Shown in pieces: positions 33,373-45,684 of a stretch of DNA of 64,000 bases. Numbering within the stretch: position 1 is the stretch's first letter; every line of letters starts with the position of its first letter. The notes beneath the pieces are model-generated. The model searched no databases. It was given only the letters and a program-made list of their open reading frames with translations, and had not been told where the DNA came from. The DNA is from Podocnemis expansa (lineage: Eukaryota > Chordata > Testudines > Podocnemididae): contig ML682067.1 of assembly GCA_007922195.1 (NCBI GenBank), positions 10,549,808 to 10,613,807 on the forward strand. The letters run 5' to 3'. A program made the translations under genes and the position numbers.

Positions 33373-36308
33373 TAGAGGAGCAGCAATTACTTTTGCGATT
33401 TGCAGAGGTGTGCTGCTGTAAGAAATTGTAAAAATAGCTTTTTAATGGAGGTTTCGAAAGGTACTTAAAAAGTTAGAGTGAAACTCAGCAACCTTTCTAC
33501 ACATTTAATTAAGTGCTTGAAGCTCCCATTTCAAGGCATCCAAAGCAATAACACAAAAACAGCAAAGACGAAATGAGACTGATCTGTACCAAGTCCATTT
33601 TATTAAATGCAATATTAAAATGAGATTCAGTGCAGATCAGTGAAAGTTTTTTTAAGGTCTGCATTTTCAGGAAAACAGTTGTGTATTTAAGGGCCTGGGC
33701 CCAATTTGTCTCTTATCTTCTGTAGTCCACATCATACCAAGCGACAATTCAGCTCTGAATTGGCACAAATTGTCTGTTATGGTTAGAGCTCTGCAGATCT
33801 GCAGGCATCCGCTGCAGATCTTCATTACCGCAGACCTCTTGCTATGGATTGACCTGTTTAGGTTAGCACCTCTGCATAGTGTGCAATCTCTCTCTCTCCC
33901 TCCCTCCCTCCAAGGGCTACAAATGGTTTATTGCCAGCATGAGCCAGCTAGCTCACAGCTCTTTCTAAGCAAGCACATTTTTCTTAAGGTTAAAAGCACT
34001 ACAAAGAGAACATAAAAACCAAAGACACATTTAAACACAAACTAAATAGATCAGAAGTCACCCATTAGTTTTACATGGTCCTGCTAGGCCAAAGTCCTTC
34101 CAACCCTTCCTTGGAAAGAAGATTGTGTCTGCTTGCTGGGTCAGAAAGAAGGCCCTGAGTCAGCTGAAACCTAACATTTTATTATCAAATCCCCTTTCTT
34201 TGCCAGTTAGTTTCTGGAGTATCTAGTTTACACCAGTATATACAAACCTCCTCAGAGGTGGTACCTCTCTGTGGGTGAATACTAGTTGAGCAATTCACTT
34301 GTACTGCTTTTGGCTCCTGAAGAAGCTGCGTAACACCCTGCCACCACCTTCACGCCCCAGAATGTCATAAAGTCTTTGGTCCACCGTAACTCATGAACTG
34401 ATCACAAAACATAAAATTATGTTTCCCTAAAAATACTGCCTGATATTGCAATATCTGTCTTGCTACCTACCTTAAATTCTTCTGTCAGCCATATGACTAT
34501 GAAGAATCTCTACCTTTTCTTCAACAGAGCACACAGACTCTGAATTAGTGTCCAAAAATGCCCCCCTTCCCATGGTTTGACTTTCATGATAATTTAGACA
34601 ACAAATATCAGCCACGCTTCTCTGCAAAGCACTGTCCAGCCTAGAGCTGAGTTCCCTCATTCACCTTCCTTGTAGTCGAGAAGGTGGAGTTAAATGAGCT
34701 GCACCTGTCATAAGAAGTCAGATGCTCATGAGCTTGCTTTAGGTTTCTGACATCTGCTAACTGGAAGGGTTAACAGAAGAGTCCTGCTGTACTGCTACAA
34801 CCCATCCCTGTAGTATTTAAACACTGGACTGCTGGAAAATTAGGTGTGCCCTGGGATGGACATGAGTATGTCCTTAAATGCCTCCCTGAATCAAGAGCTA
34901 TGGCTGTACTGAATAGTTCTAGAGTAATGACGGATGCCTCTTTTTTTTTAGGTTCTGGAGATGGTAGTTGTTAACCACAGTTGGAGTCTGATTTTATGCT
35001 ATTCTTTTTGCAAATTACAGTTTAAATACTGTTGGGTCAGAGAACAGCTGTTACCCAGGATATTACTAAGCACCACTGGAATTTAAAGAGCTTCTTTCTC
35101 ATCTTATATATAGACTAAAAACATTGCCTCCACAATCAAAGCACAGGGGTGAAATCCTGCCCCACCAAAATTAGTGGGATTTTTGTGACTGATTTCAATG
35201 GGAATAGGATTTCACTCAGATATGTAAGATGAAGAGGTTAATGATTGAAGACATAAGCCTTCACACAAGTAGGAGGAGGCAAGGAGGGCCTGGATCTGCA
35301 AAGAACTGAAGTGTTGCAGCACTTGACTCTTAGACACCTAGAAATATCGCTGGAACAATAACAGGATCCACAAAGACTTAGTAAAGCCCAGACTCCCTTT
35401 ACACTGCATGTGAACAGATGTGCTCCTTAGAACACAGTCCCCCCAAAACAGCATGATAATTGGGAAGCTGCCTGATGTAGTCAATGGGAGATGTTAACCA
35501 GAAGCTTGTGCCCTCAGCTCCATCCCCTTTCAGATCCTGGCACTGTGCCAGGAACCTTTATCCTGTAGTCAGGTGGCTGAGGTGCCCAAGTTGTTTCTTG
35601 TGAGAATTAGTTCAACACCACTTCAATGTCACAGGCGATGTTGTACTAGCAGCAGCAGTAGTTTTTAGCCCAGTGTTTAGCCCAATTGAGGATGCATGAG
35701 ACCTAGGTTTATTTCAGAGTCTGACAAATGAGGAGAAATGATTCAAATGGGGTCTTTCCCCACAACAGGGCTATGGCATAATCTGTGGTGCTCCTTCAGT
35801 CTCCTCTGGTAAAATCAGCCCACTTTGTGTTAATACGTAAAAGGTCTCTGAGCCAGGGAAAGAGATTCACTCTATAGCCTGCTGGTCATGGAACCAAACT
35901 GGGCTGTGAGATCCAGTCCCCTGTAGTTCCAATGGCAATTTAATTATGTGTGCAAAATTTGACAGTTTTAGCAGGACATATTGAGAGCCCCCCCACATCG
36001 GAATAAAAAGAGAACTGAATGAGGGTCTCCCACATCTCAAATGAATCCTGTAATCACTGGAGTAAGAGTTACAAGGCAGGCAGCAACAGCACCACCTCCT
36101 CCACCTGGATTTCCAATGGGGTGTGAGCTCTCAGGTGTGCTCAAACAACAAATCTACTGGATTAGGTGCCACAGGTGAGAGATGCTCATCTATCTTCTGT
36201 TTCATTGATCATACAGAGGCTTAGGTGGGAGATAGTCTGGGCATTTCCTAGTGCGAGGCAGCAGTTTACACGCCCCAAAAGCAAGAACACAAATACACAG
36301 CTGGAACT
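33373..36308. other. No recognised gene; several decayed repeats
   Basis: A CTGCAGATCTGCAGGCATCC palindromic repeat lies near 33780-33850, a (TCTC)/(CCTC) run near 33886-33912, and an old GTGAAATCCTGCCCC...ATTTCAATGGGAATAGGATT palindrome at 35148-35220. Another (GGATCTGCAAAGAACTGAAG...GGATCCACAAAG) lies at 35290-35380. No exon is supported. Confidence 0.45.
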
Positions 36309-36427
36309 TTTCTCTAAAAATAAAACAAGGAGTCGTGTGGCACTTTAAGACAATCTGTTAGTCTTAAAGTGCCACATGACTCCTTGGTTTGTTTGCTGGA
36401 CTAGACTAACACAGCTATCCCTTTGGA
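36309..36427 (+). mobile_element. Penelope-like tail forming a snap-back hairpin
   Basis: 36323-36351 (AACAAGGAGTCGTGTGGCAC and on) is the inverted tail; 36361-36390 (GTCTTAAAGTGCCACATGAC and on) is the forward tail, with only a 9-base loop between. The two arms differ by one substitution and one base length. The forward tail continues to CTAACACAGCTATCCCTTTG. No body sequence is present: it is a minimal insertion made almost only of the terminal segment. Confidence 0.8.
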
Positions 36428-39400
36428 ACTTTTATCTGAAAACTTAGGGGCCAAGAAAGATTTGTCACCTACAGGGTTAGGTGACAGCTGGGCAAATTTG
36501 TGGATTGCATTAGAGCCTAAAACTGGGATGTAGGCACCCAGGTACTTTTGTGGATTTGGCCTAATGCACTTACATTGACAATATACTTCCATCTGCTTCT
36601 TCAGACTTTACAGTGAAGTCACAGTCGTACATAGCTACCCAGCTAAAACCAAACAAATGCTCTCGCTCTATCTCACCTTATCAGTTTCAAATACCTAGCT
36701 TCCACTGTGCAAAAGCACTGGGTTTTATGCACCATCTCATGAATCAAGAGTGATGTGGTGGTGCGTTATAATATCAGTACACATAGCATCTTGACTTCTC
36801 CTTTCTCCTGCTTAGAGTTTCAGATAATTCATTTTATAAACCCTGAAAGAATTTAGGATTAAAGAAAAAATTTGCTGTGCGCCGCTGCCATCTGCTGCTA
36901 ATCTCTCCTTTTGGAAGATGCAGGGGGCCTTATTTGATCATACATTTGTTAGTCCACTGAAGTTCTTCAGCTCAATTTGTGTGGTCAATTGACTCCTCTT
37001 ATGACAATATCAGCCTTGCTGCTCCAGGTTTGGTACAAGCCCGATCATTACATATCTTGGCAGATTTGTTGAAGCTGTTGTGGATGGCTTCAGATCCAGC
37101 ACTAGCAAGAAAATGATCCTTTATTTTTCTCAGTCAATGTAAAAATTTATGCTTGCTTTGAGTCAGCCATTTGGTACAGTCAGACAACTGTTCACTATAG
37201 GATCTGCTCCTATAACATTAGAGAACTAACTGAAGCATCAGCTTTCGTGGTAGCCATCTGTATTTAGATCTCCTAAGAGTTATTTCCACAGCTGCATCTA
37301 TATTTTCTCAATCGCCCACACTTCACAATATTCATAAAGAACACACTACATCTGAGTGTAGAATTTCTGGATGGTTGTTGTATTTTTTGTATTATACTTA
37401 TTTTGACCACATTTTTGTTTTCCAAAGTATTTAATTTCTAAAAACCATAATGTATATCAAAAGAAAATGTTTAGTGCTATAAAGACAAATATGTTTTAAG
37501 CCAAATCCACAAAGAACTAAAAAGATGTGCACATAAATATATTACAAAGAAGCTGACAGTATTTTTCTTTAATCACCCAAAACTGTGAGGCAGACATGAC
37601 TCCAAAGTACCAGTGCAATGTCCATTGGGGCAGAGTAGGAAGTCTGATATGATGGAAAACTTAAGGTTTCAGGACACATACATTTCTTGCCATGTTTCCC
37701 CTCTTCTAGACTCTAGGCATTGTTCTGTCTGTCTGTCCCTCTCTCTCTCTCACACACACACCCCACGACTGAAAAAGACTGTTCTCATCATTAACATATG
37801 GAAAAACAGCAGTCCTGATCCTTTGTCTGTTGAAGTCAGTAGAAGTTTAAGATTGACTTCAGTAGGTTCAAGATCAGGGCACAACATGTCTAAATATACA
37901 GTGATGTGACTTAGTCACACATATATGTCTGTGTTCCACCTCTACAACAAAACATGCAGTTCCTTTTGTACTTCATAGTCTAGGCATCAACTTCTGCCTA
38001 ATATACACACTTAATGTACAATGAATTCTTTCTACAAAAAAATTATCTTACAAGAATTGAAACTTGGGAAAGCAGATGCTCCAGTAAAAGAAATTCTGCT
38101 CTCAAGTCTTTTGAGAAAGTAATGGAGCCAAATCTTTCCTCTGCAGCATCTGGAAAACAGATTGTCTTCTTACTTTTCATTAAGATACAATGGAGTTAAA
38201 TTTAAAGCTGTTTGAAATATCAGAACTTCATGATTTTGGATCCTGTTAGAATAGTACTGATTTTAAGAAATGTTATGGCCAATAACAACATGCATAGATA
38301 AGCCTCAGATAAGGGTAACCACATTTAGCTTTAGGCTCATGACTGGAGGGTCCAAACAGAAAATCATCATAACCTCCAGGCACAGCACTGTACAACTACC
38401 TAAGGTATATTATGCGGAGGAAGGTGAGTTTTCCTTAGAGTCATGTAGATTGATCATTGGAGGGTGGCAAGGTATGAGACATGATGGACCAGTGGTTTGC
38501 TCCAATATAGTGATTCCCATGTCATTTTGAAATGTGCACAATCTTCTTACAGAAAAGCTTACATGCTGAACAAAGTCCATGGCAAATAACTACATCCAAG
38601 AATCAGGGAGAATGGTGTGCATGAGGGCAGTATATCTATGCTGTCTTTGATTACTAGAATAATCAGAAAACAAATGCTGAAAAAGTCTTACCAGCCTTTG
38701 TTCCAACAATCAAGAAAAGCTGTTTCCATTTCCCTCTGTCCTAGGTAAGTTTTATAACTATAGGATCCCTCTCCATCCATTATCTTCTGGGCTTGTACTG
38801 TTGGATGATTAAATGGAGGTTAAGTCTGCTTCTGGCCCAAGAAATCTTCTCTGGATTATGGTTTTGATTTTATTAATTCCCCCTGCAGCTACTATGTAGT
38901 AAGAGTTAGCTGCGTGACAGCATATTAGACTGTTCTTTAATCAGAAATCCCTCAAAACTAGCCTGAGATCTGGAAAGGGGGAAGGAAGAAGTGAAATATC
39001 AGAGAGGGAAAGAAATATTCAAGGCAAAAAAGTATTCTAAATCATACGTGCATCTGTGAATGGCATAGTCTCATTGCCTCCCATGAGGTCATTAGTTACA
39101 TCCATGTGTAGTGTGGTTATGTGAGTTTAGTAATGTATATCATCAATTCTAGTTCTTCCATTTCATGCTTCACAGTTTAATTTCATTTCCACCTCTGAAG
39201 TACAGCAGAGTTGTTAGTGATACTGTATTTCAGATGCCACTTCAAATTCAATTATAGTTTTATTCTGTCATTTGATACGTCAGTGAAAGGGAAACAATCA
39301 AAAAGATTGACACTGATCATAACCTGAATTGTCATGCCCAACCCTTGACAGAATAATGAGTTAGAGACAATGTCAGTCACTCTGGGGCTCATGACTCTCC

Positions 39401-40243
39401 AAAGCGTCACAGAATGCAGCAAAAATGGCAGTTCTCTCACTGTTTGTGAATGAGATAATATGCAGAACTTTGCGGAACAAATTTCTGTTTTTCTCAGCTT
39501 ATGTATAGACAGATGGATTACTCTCTCTCACACACACACAATTTTAGAATGATTATTTGTGGCTTTCCGAACCTTACTTCTAGGTAACAAAGACATGGAT
39601 AGTTATCTCATGAATTCTATTTTTGTAGCATATATAGCATTTTACTTTTGCAAACAAAAATGCATTTTCTTTAAATTCAGTACTCTAGTACAGGAGATTT
39701 CTTTCAGTCACTTCACTTTTCTATTTTCCATCCATTTTTCCATTTTCTGTCATAACGTAACACATTTTAGTACAGGCTATTTTCAGCAACTTAACAGCTT
39801 TTGCAGCATCAGGTAGAATTCCTTCTCTGCTCAATTTGTTTTAATAAACCATAACAAAACATGTAAATTAGAAGCTAAAAGAAAAACAAAGAGGTGGCAC
39901 AAACTTATAAGTGCCTGGTGTCTGTGTGTCCCTCATTCTGCTAGAATGTTGAGATAGACTTATGTGAGCACAAATGAGAATGAGAATTATTTTCTGGTCT
40001 AAGAAATCAGGGATGCACTGTGAAAAAAAATATCTTAACAGTTTGTTCTCCCACTTGCCTCTAAGAAATGCAGTTTTTCAGAATCACAATGGTAACAAAA
40101 TAGACAAAAGTAAACGTGTTCAAAGAAAAAACACATTTTTGCCAGTGGTACATGCAGAACAGTTTAAAAATTGATTTCAGTGCAATAAGTAATAAGCTAC
40201 TCTTACTACAAACAAAAGCAACTGATAAAGCAATCTGAACAAA
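36428..40243. other. No recognised gene; scattered old repeats and simple tracts
   Basis: 36440-36560 is an old palindromic repeat (AAATTTGTGGATT...TTTTGTGGATTTGG). 37738-37764 is a (TC)n(AC)n tract, and 39518-39540 another. 37800-37880 has TTGAAGTCAGTAG and GATTGACTTCAGTAGG in inverted arrangement. I see no coding exon or conserved element. Confidence 0.45.
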
Positions 40244-40414
40244 GCTTCTTCTTCAAGCGCTGCTCAAATGCATTCAGTAATAGGTGTCTCCGTGCCGGAG
40301 CGCCGGATTGGTCGGAAAACTTTTGTTCTAGAGGGGCAGGAGAGGGGAGGTGGCCACTGCTCCTCACACCACCCAGTGGCTATATATAAGGCTGCCTCCT
40401 GACCCCTCCCCAGT
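40244..40414 (+). repeat. Left inverted terminal repeat of DIRS-type element
   Basis: Begins GCTTCTTCTTCAAGCGCTGC and ends CCCCTCCCCAGT. A TATATATAAG box at 40381-40390 is preserved in the right repeat as TATATATA, so the terminal repeat probably carries the element's promoter. Confidence 0.8.
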
Positions 40415-40488
40415 TTCATTTCTTTCGCCTTGCACGTTGGATCTGGAATGTCTGCTCCTTGTGAACGCAAGCAGCCTGTCCATCTTCT

Positions 40489-42290
40489 ATGAGCTTTTCG
40501 CCCGACTGGGAGCATCTTTTCATGGACATAGTTCCACCACAGGAATCCTCCCCTTTTGGGCTGGAACATCATAGATCGTCCATCATGCCAGGGTTTAAAC
40601 CCTGCTCCAAGTGCGACAAGGCCTTCCCCCGGGACAATCCTCATGGGAAGTGCCTCCGGTGCCTAGGCAAAGACCACCTGCTCTCAGCCTGTTCCCTAGG
40701 CATGTCCTTTAAACCTCGGACAATCAAGGAGAGGGAACAAAGGTGCCGTGCCCTAGCCTCTGAACAGGCTTGGCACTCTCCACCCAAGGCTTCGGGTTCC
40801 TGCCCGGCGCCGAGACCTTGCTCGGCATCGGAGCAGGCACAGCACTGTGCTGTCGGTGGCCATCGAAGAACGACCTCGGTACCGACCCCAGTACCTCGGC
40901 ACTGCTCGAGGTCATCCCTGGCACTGCAGTCACAGCACAGCCCGGTACCACCAGTGCAGAGCTTGCCCCAGCACCAGTCACAGTCTCCTCTGGCACCACA
41001 GGCTCATCACAGCCTGGTACCGTTGGTGCAAGGCTCACTCCGGCACCAACCACAGTCACCTCCAGCACCAGTACCGACAGTGCAGGGCCTGTCTCAACCA
41101 GGCATCCCTCTCTCCCCGGTTAAGGATTTACCTCAGGCTCATTCGGGGCCACTCCCAATACCGACGACCCTGGAGACACTGGAGGCCGCTTGGGCACTCC
41201 TCCTGCTGTCCACACCACCTTCCCTGACACCGGTTAGAAGGGACAAGTCAGCCTTTACATCCAAGGCCTGGGTCCATTGTGGACGTCACCACTCTCCCTC
41301 GCCTCTTCCACTCCATTAGGCCTCAGTACCATAGGGCCATCCCCACAGCAACATATCACTTTGCTGTCACTGGTACCGCCCTTAGAATCGAGAGGCACCT
41401 CCCCCATGCAAGCCTGGAGGAAGGTCCATCGAAGGACTCTAAGCGGACCCGGTGCTGCACCTTGGCGCCATCACCCTTCTGCTTCTGCCCTCAAGAATGG
41501 TCCCCTGGCAGAACCCCTTCTCCTCCGTGGCAGCCACCCAGTACCATAATGTCCCCAGTGCCGGGCTCATACACGGGCAACCTATCGGCGCACTTTGATC
41601 TGTTGCGCCACGCAACAGCCCACCTAGGGACAGAGATCCAGCCCTCCAGCCCCCCTCCCCCCCCCGGACACCCTGTTTTGGCTGGTCTTCTCAATGGCAG
41701 AGCTGCTTATAGTCCCCCTTCACTAAAGTGTATGGGACCTGACATCTTCCTGACTGCAGAACCCAAGCTCTATCGTCCCAGTGTCAGACACGGCAAGCCT
41801 CAAGTATAGGGTCCCTGAGTTGGACTTCCCCTCTCTCGCCGACCACCCAGTCCCTCCTAGGGACATGGTACAAATGGCGCTAGGCCCCGGGTGAGCCTTC
41901 TAGTGACCCCCTGCCTGCTTCAAGGGAAGCCAGGGGACTGAATCTCACTGGATGCAAGGTCTACTTCTCCTCAGCCTTCCAACTTCGGGTCACAAATAAC
42001 CAGGCCCTAACCAGCAGATATATGCTGGATGTGTGGGAATTGGTCACAAAATTTAGACATTTGCTCCCACCAGAGGCCAAAGAGGAGTATGACGCATTCC
42101 TGGAAGAGGGAAGAATAATTTCTCAGGATCTCCTCCTCTCAGCCCGAGACGTGGTTGATACAACAGCCCACACCATGACCTCAGTGGTGACTATCCTCTG
42201 AGCGACCTGGCTTAGGGAAGCCAGGTTGCCCCCTGCTGCACAGCAGGTGGTGCTTGACCTGCCCTTCACGGGTGACACTGCCCCCCCCCC
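40489..42290 (+). pseudogene. DIRS-type gag-like ORF1, frameshifted
   Basis: The first 276 codons (40489-41319) are open. Near residues 39-68 is a Cys/His cluster, CX2C-X12-CX2C-X4-H-X4-C, in KPCSKCDKAF and CLRCLGKDHLLSAC, then FKPRTIKERE, followed by a Ser/Pro/Gln/His-rich low-complexity stretch. After frameshifts, about 41930-42200 gives CKVYFSSAFQLRVTNNQAL, LLPPEAKEEYDAFLEEG and DVVDTTAHTMTSVVTIL, then REARLPPAAQQVVLDLPFTG near 42215-42270. These fit the conserved DIRS gag C-terminus and match the minus-strand copy at 7060-7840. Gag would package element RNA in particles. It is disrupted by shifts and a stop near 42200. Confidence 0.75.
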
Positions 42291-42299
42291 CAGACCCTA

Positions 42300-44500
42300 G
42301 CCGTGGTGGGTACCGCACGGGACCCTAGAGGAGAGGTCAAATACCTCGGCCTCCTTCCATCCTTCCACATAAACTATGGGAGGAGGGTTTGTCGTTCCCT
42401 ACTCATCTCCCAGATGAGCCTGGGGCAGGGACCCAACCTCTCCCCACCGCCCCTCAGTTCAATTCCAGGGTATTTCAGAGCCTCCTCCTCCCTGTCCTGT
42501 CCTGCAAGGAAGGGATCCTATCCCAATTGACTGCCCGTAATTCCCACAACATCTGTCATGACCATGGCTTCAGTCCACCATCAGAGAAGATGGCTGACGC
42601 CCCTCCCTTCCCGTCCTTTAGTGAGTGAATGGGGAGCTCACTGGGGCCAACCCTGTGTCAATATCAGGATCAGGGGTGAGTCAGCCTTTGGCCTTGCCCT
42701 CCAGTCTTGGAGAGGCACAGCCCATGAACCAAAGCCCCCCCTCAGTTATCAGGACATCCAAACTGCGGCCCAGTAGCCAGCTTGCTACTCCTTGGGCTCT
42801 TAGCGGAGAAAGGGAACAAGAAAGCCTCTCTCCTAACCCTTCAGGTACTCCCCAACTGACGATTCCTTCTCGCAAGTGTTAAGGGCGGCCTTTGCTAAAG
42901 CTGAGGGATACATCACATAGTAGCTCTAGCCAAGACTACAGATACTCCCAGTGCGCGCAGACACATGTGCCCATCTGGACATGTGGAACCCCCCCCTCGC
43001 CTGCCCGCCACCTCTCCTACACCAGGTAGGATCTCCTTTTGTACCAGGAATGGGAAGGGACCCCTTAGACACCAAGCTCACCCTAACAAACCAGTCGGTA
43101 CATGTAGTTAAGTTGGTCCTGGTAGGTCCTTATCAATCTCAACAGTATGGAACCCCCCCTACCACCAACCCACTAGGTGGGAATATGATACTTGGTACTC
43201 TTACCACATGGAGTTCTATGCCAAGGGGAGGCCAAGGCAGAGCTGTTCAGTCCCTGCCTTGCCCCTCATTTCCCCCCCCCCAAAAGAAAACCAAGGGTAA
43301 ACAACAGCTTCTTCCCTTTCTTCAGGATGCTCTCGTTTCTACCAGGACATCCCTGGTTGGGAGTCCTTATCTAGGGCTCACCCTACCAAGGAAGTGGTGG
43401 CGAAACCCTCCCTACCTTTCTCTCTCTCTACCCATGAAGTAACAGTCTCTTTATGCCCGACCTGGAATCTACCAGATTGTAGAGCCCATGGGAGAGGACA
43501 CAACACCTTTTCCCCAAACAGGTGAACAGAAATGGGAGGGAACCCACCTCAGGTCTCCCAAACCAACTTCTAGCTAACCACAGCGTTAGCTCGTTGACAA
43601 GCTTCATGCGCAACACTGGGTCCTGCGTATGGCTGTCACCCTACCGGGGTGTACATATATGGCTTACCTTGGGTCGCCTTGCTAGCATGATAGTTCATAT
43701 TTGGGCCTGGGACACTGTTACCCGGGCATCTGGTGAACTTATTACGCCTTCCTTTCCAGGATCTGAGGCTGAAAACCGTTGGGTTACCTCTACATGATAC
43801 ACTAACCTAAGGCAATTACCAAAGGCTGTTGTTCTTCCTTCACCCACTGAGGGAGCTCAGGTTAACAAAAAAAAAAAAAAAGACGACCCATTTTCTGATC
43901 TACACAGAAACTCAAAGGTCTGTTTCCCCCATGTGGGCCGTTGTCCTGGATAAGATCACAGCATAGGGATAAGCCACCCTTGTCAGCTTTTCTAGAAGTT
44001 AAGGTACTCCTGCAGAATCGTGGTTGACACTTTGGGAGTATCATACTTCCCAGGTGCTCTGGGAGGAGACCATGCCTCTTCCTGTTATCTGTGTAGGCCG
44101 CGGCCTTAATGGCTAGCCCCGTACCCTTTGGCTTCCAGCGCTTTCTCTCGTAGGTTCACGCTGGAGTGTCCTATGGCCAGACATTTACCCTCTGACCCTC
44201 AGACCATAAGCTATATCTTCTGGTAGAGCAACCAAACGCATCTCCTCCATCTTAGTCGTGTTGCATTGGTACAACTCTGGTTTAAGGTGACGTTAGTCCG
44301 TTCAGCCCATGCACGCTCTGCCTTGGCTGGATTAGACCTACCCCTTCTTTGGTTGGCCCACAATTGTTGGTTCTCCTCTGCCAGACCAGAGGCCTCCTTG
44401 GCCTCTTGGCTCCTGTTAGAACCTCGTTCACTGGGCTTTCCCATCTGAGGTGTTTTTGCTGTGCTGAAGGCGGAAGAGCCAACTCCACCCGCCATCCATC
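42300..44500 (+). other. Interior of DIRS-type element, coding content not recognised
   Basis: GC-richer than the flanks and without long open frames. A stretch near 43170-43340 reads in mixed frames like a continuation of the element ORF (YEYYLWYSYYHMEFYAKG-like pieces) but I cannot prove homology. No YADD or recombinase motif was found. A poly-A run sits at 43866-43881. Confidence 0.4.
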
Positions 44501-44516
44501 AGCATGGTTAGCAGTT

Positions 44517-44614
44517 ACCTATTACTGAATGCATCTGAGCAGCGCTCGAGGAAGAACAGTGGGTTACTTACCAGTAATCATCATTCTTTGAGATGGTCTG
44601 CTCGAATCCATTCA
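44517..44614 (+). repeat. DIRS internal complementary region
   Basis: 44517-44557 (ACCTATTACTGAATGCATCT and on) is complementary to the left terminus at 40244-40285. 44559-44614 (GGGTTACTTACCAGTAATCA and on) is complementary to the right terminus at about 44800-44855. It thus represents the junction of a circularised element in reverse. Confidence 0.85.
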
Positions 44615-44658
44615 GGTCCCTCCCCTCCATCCCCACAACTGGAGCTGGTGACCCTGAG

Positions 44659-44855
44659 GAACTGGGGAGGCATCAGCAGGCAGCCGTATATATAACCACT
44701 GGGTGGTGTGAGGGACGGTGGCTGCCTACCCCCTCCTGACAGGCTAGGACAAAAGTTTTCCAACCAATCCAGCACTCCAGCACAGAGACACCTTTTACTG
44801 AATGGATCCGAGCAGCCCATCTCCAAGAAGGACGGTTACTGGTGAGTAGCCCACC
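44659..44855 (-). repeat. Right inverted terminal repeat of DIRS-type element
   Basis: Reverse complement of the left terminal repeat with moderate divergence. It extends about 20 bases beyond the homology with the left repeat (GGTTACTGGTGAGTAGCCC), and that extra part is what the internal complementary region matches. Confidence 0.8.
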
Positions 44856-45244
44856 ATTGTAACTACTATCAGAAGGTTAAATTAGGAAACTTGTTTATTA
44901 TAATATATTTGCTATATTATCTGAACTTATGCCACATCATATATTCAAGGTTTGTGTTTATGTGTGTGTGCATAAAACATATTATAACAAAGTTGAAACA
45001 AAGAGCTAAGCAGGCTCCTCAGCAGTTACTGAAAGATATTCTTCCACCTAAAAAAGAGGTTATATAGGGCCTCAATACACATTGTAGGGAAAGGATGCCG
45101 AGTTTAGACAGCAACAGAACTGTCTGGAGGATTCTGACCTATTAATCCTCTGCCCCTGGAGAATTACAGGTTGGGCACATCAAGTCAGGAGCTCTGCCAC
45201 CATTTCAAAAGAGCAGTATACATTCCCCCTTCATCCACACATTT
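44856..45244. other. No recognised feature
   Basis: AT-rich DNA between the DIRS-type element and the next MITE. Confidence 0.5.
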
Positions 45245-45684
45245 GGTATGTTTACACTGAAAGTTTTTTCAAAATAAGGAAGCTTATTTTGAATTTTTTT
45301 CCTGTCCATGCAGGCATTTTGTTATAAGCGTTTCCTTATTTTGAGATAATGAAGTGCTATTTTGAAATAATAAAACCTGCTTTTATTTTGAAATAGTGCT
45401 TATTTCAAAAATATTATTTCAAAATAAGCCATTCTAAGCTGTGGAACTGACTTATTTGAAATAATGGCCCTATTCTTTTGCCTGCCTTTCCCTTTTTTGA
45501 AATACAGAGTCTAGTGAAGACTCTCTATTTTGAAATAACAACTCCTACCTTATTTTGAATTAGAGAGTCTTTACTGGATTCCTAATTTGAAATAGCATTA
45601 ATTCAAAATAGTTATTTTGAATTAAAATAGAAAGTTATTTTGAAATAACTATTTCAAATTAATTTTCTCAGTGTAGACCTAACC
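45245..45684. mobile_element. Palindromic MITE, TTATTTTGAAATAA subfamily
   Basis: The left end GGTATGTTTACACTG pairs with the right end CAGTGTAGACCTAACC. The interior is made of TTATTTTGAAATAAT and TTAATTCAAAATAG words in both orientations. Flanks ATTT and AATG are only half matching. Confidence 0.75.

Larger units (their letters stand above)
40244..44855 (+). mobile_element. DIRS-type retrotransposon with inverted terminal repeats and internal complementary region
   Basis: The left terminal repeat (40244-40414) matches the reverse complement of the right one (about 44659-44855), sharing TCCATTCAGTAA, AGGTGTCTC, GGAAAACTTTTGT and CACACCACCCAGTGG. Just inside the right terminus, 44517-44614 is an internal complementary region: its first part is complementary to the extreme left end and its second part to the extreme right end. 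That arrangement is diagnostic of DIRS elements, which replicate through a circle and integrate by tyrosine recombinase instead of integrase. A gag remnant lies at 40489-42290. Reverse transcriptase and recombinase were not recognised in 42.3-44.5 kb, which is either too decayed or deleted; at 4.6 kb the copy is shorter than typical. Confidence 0.85.
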
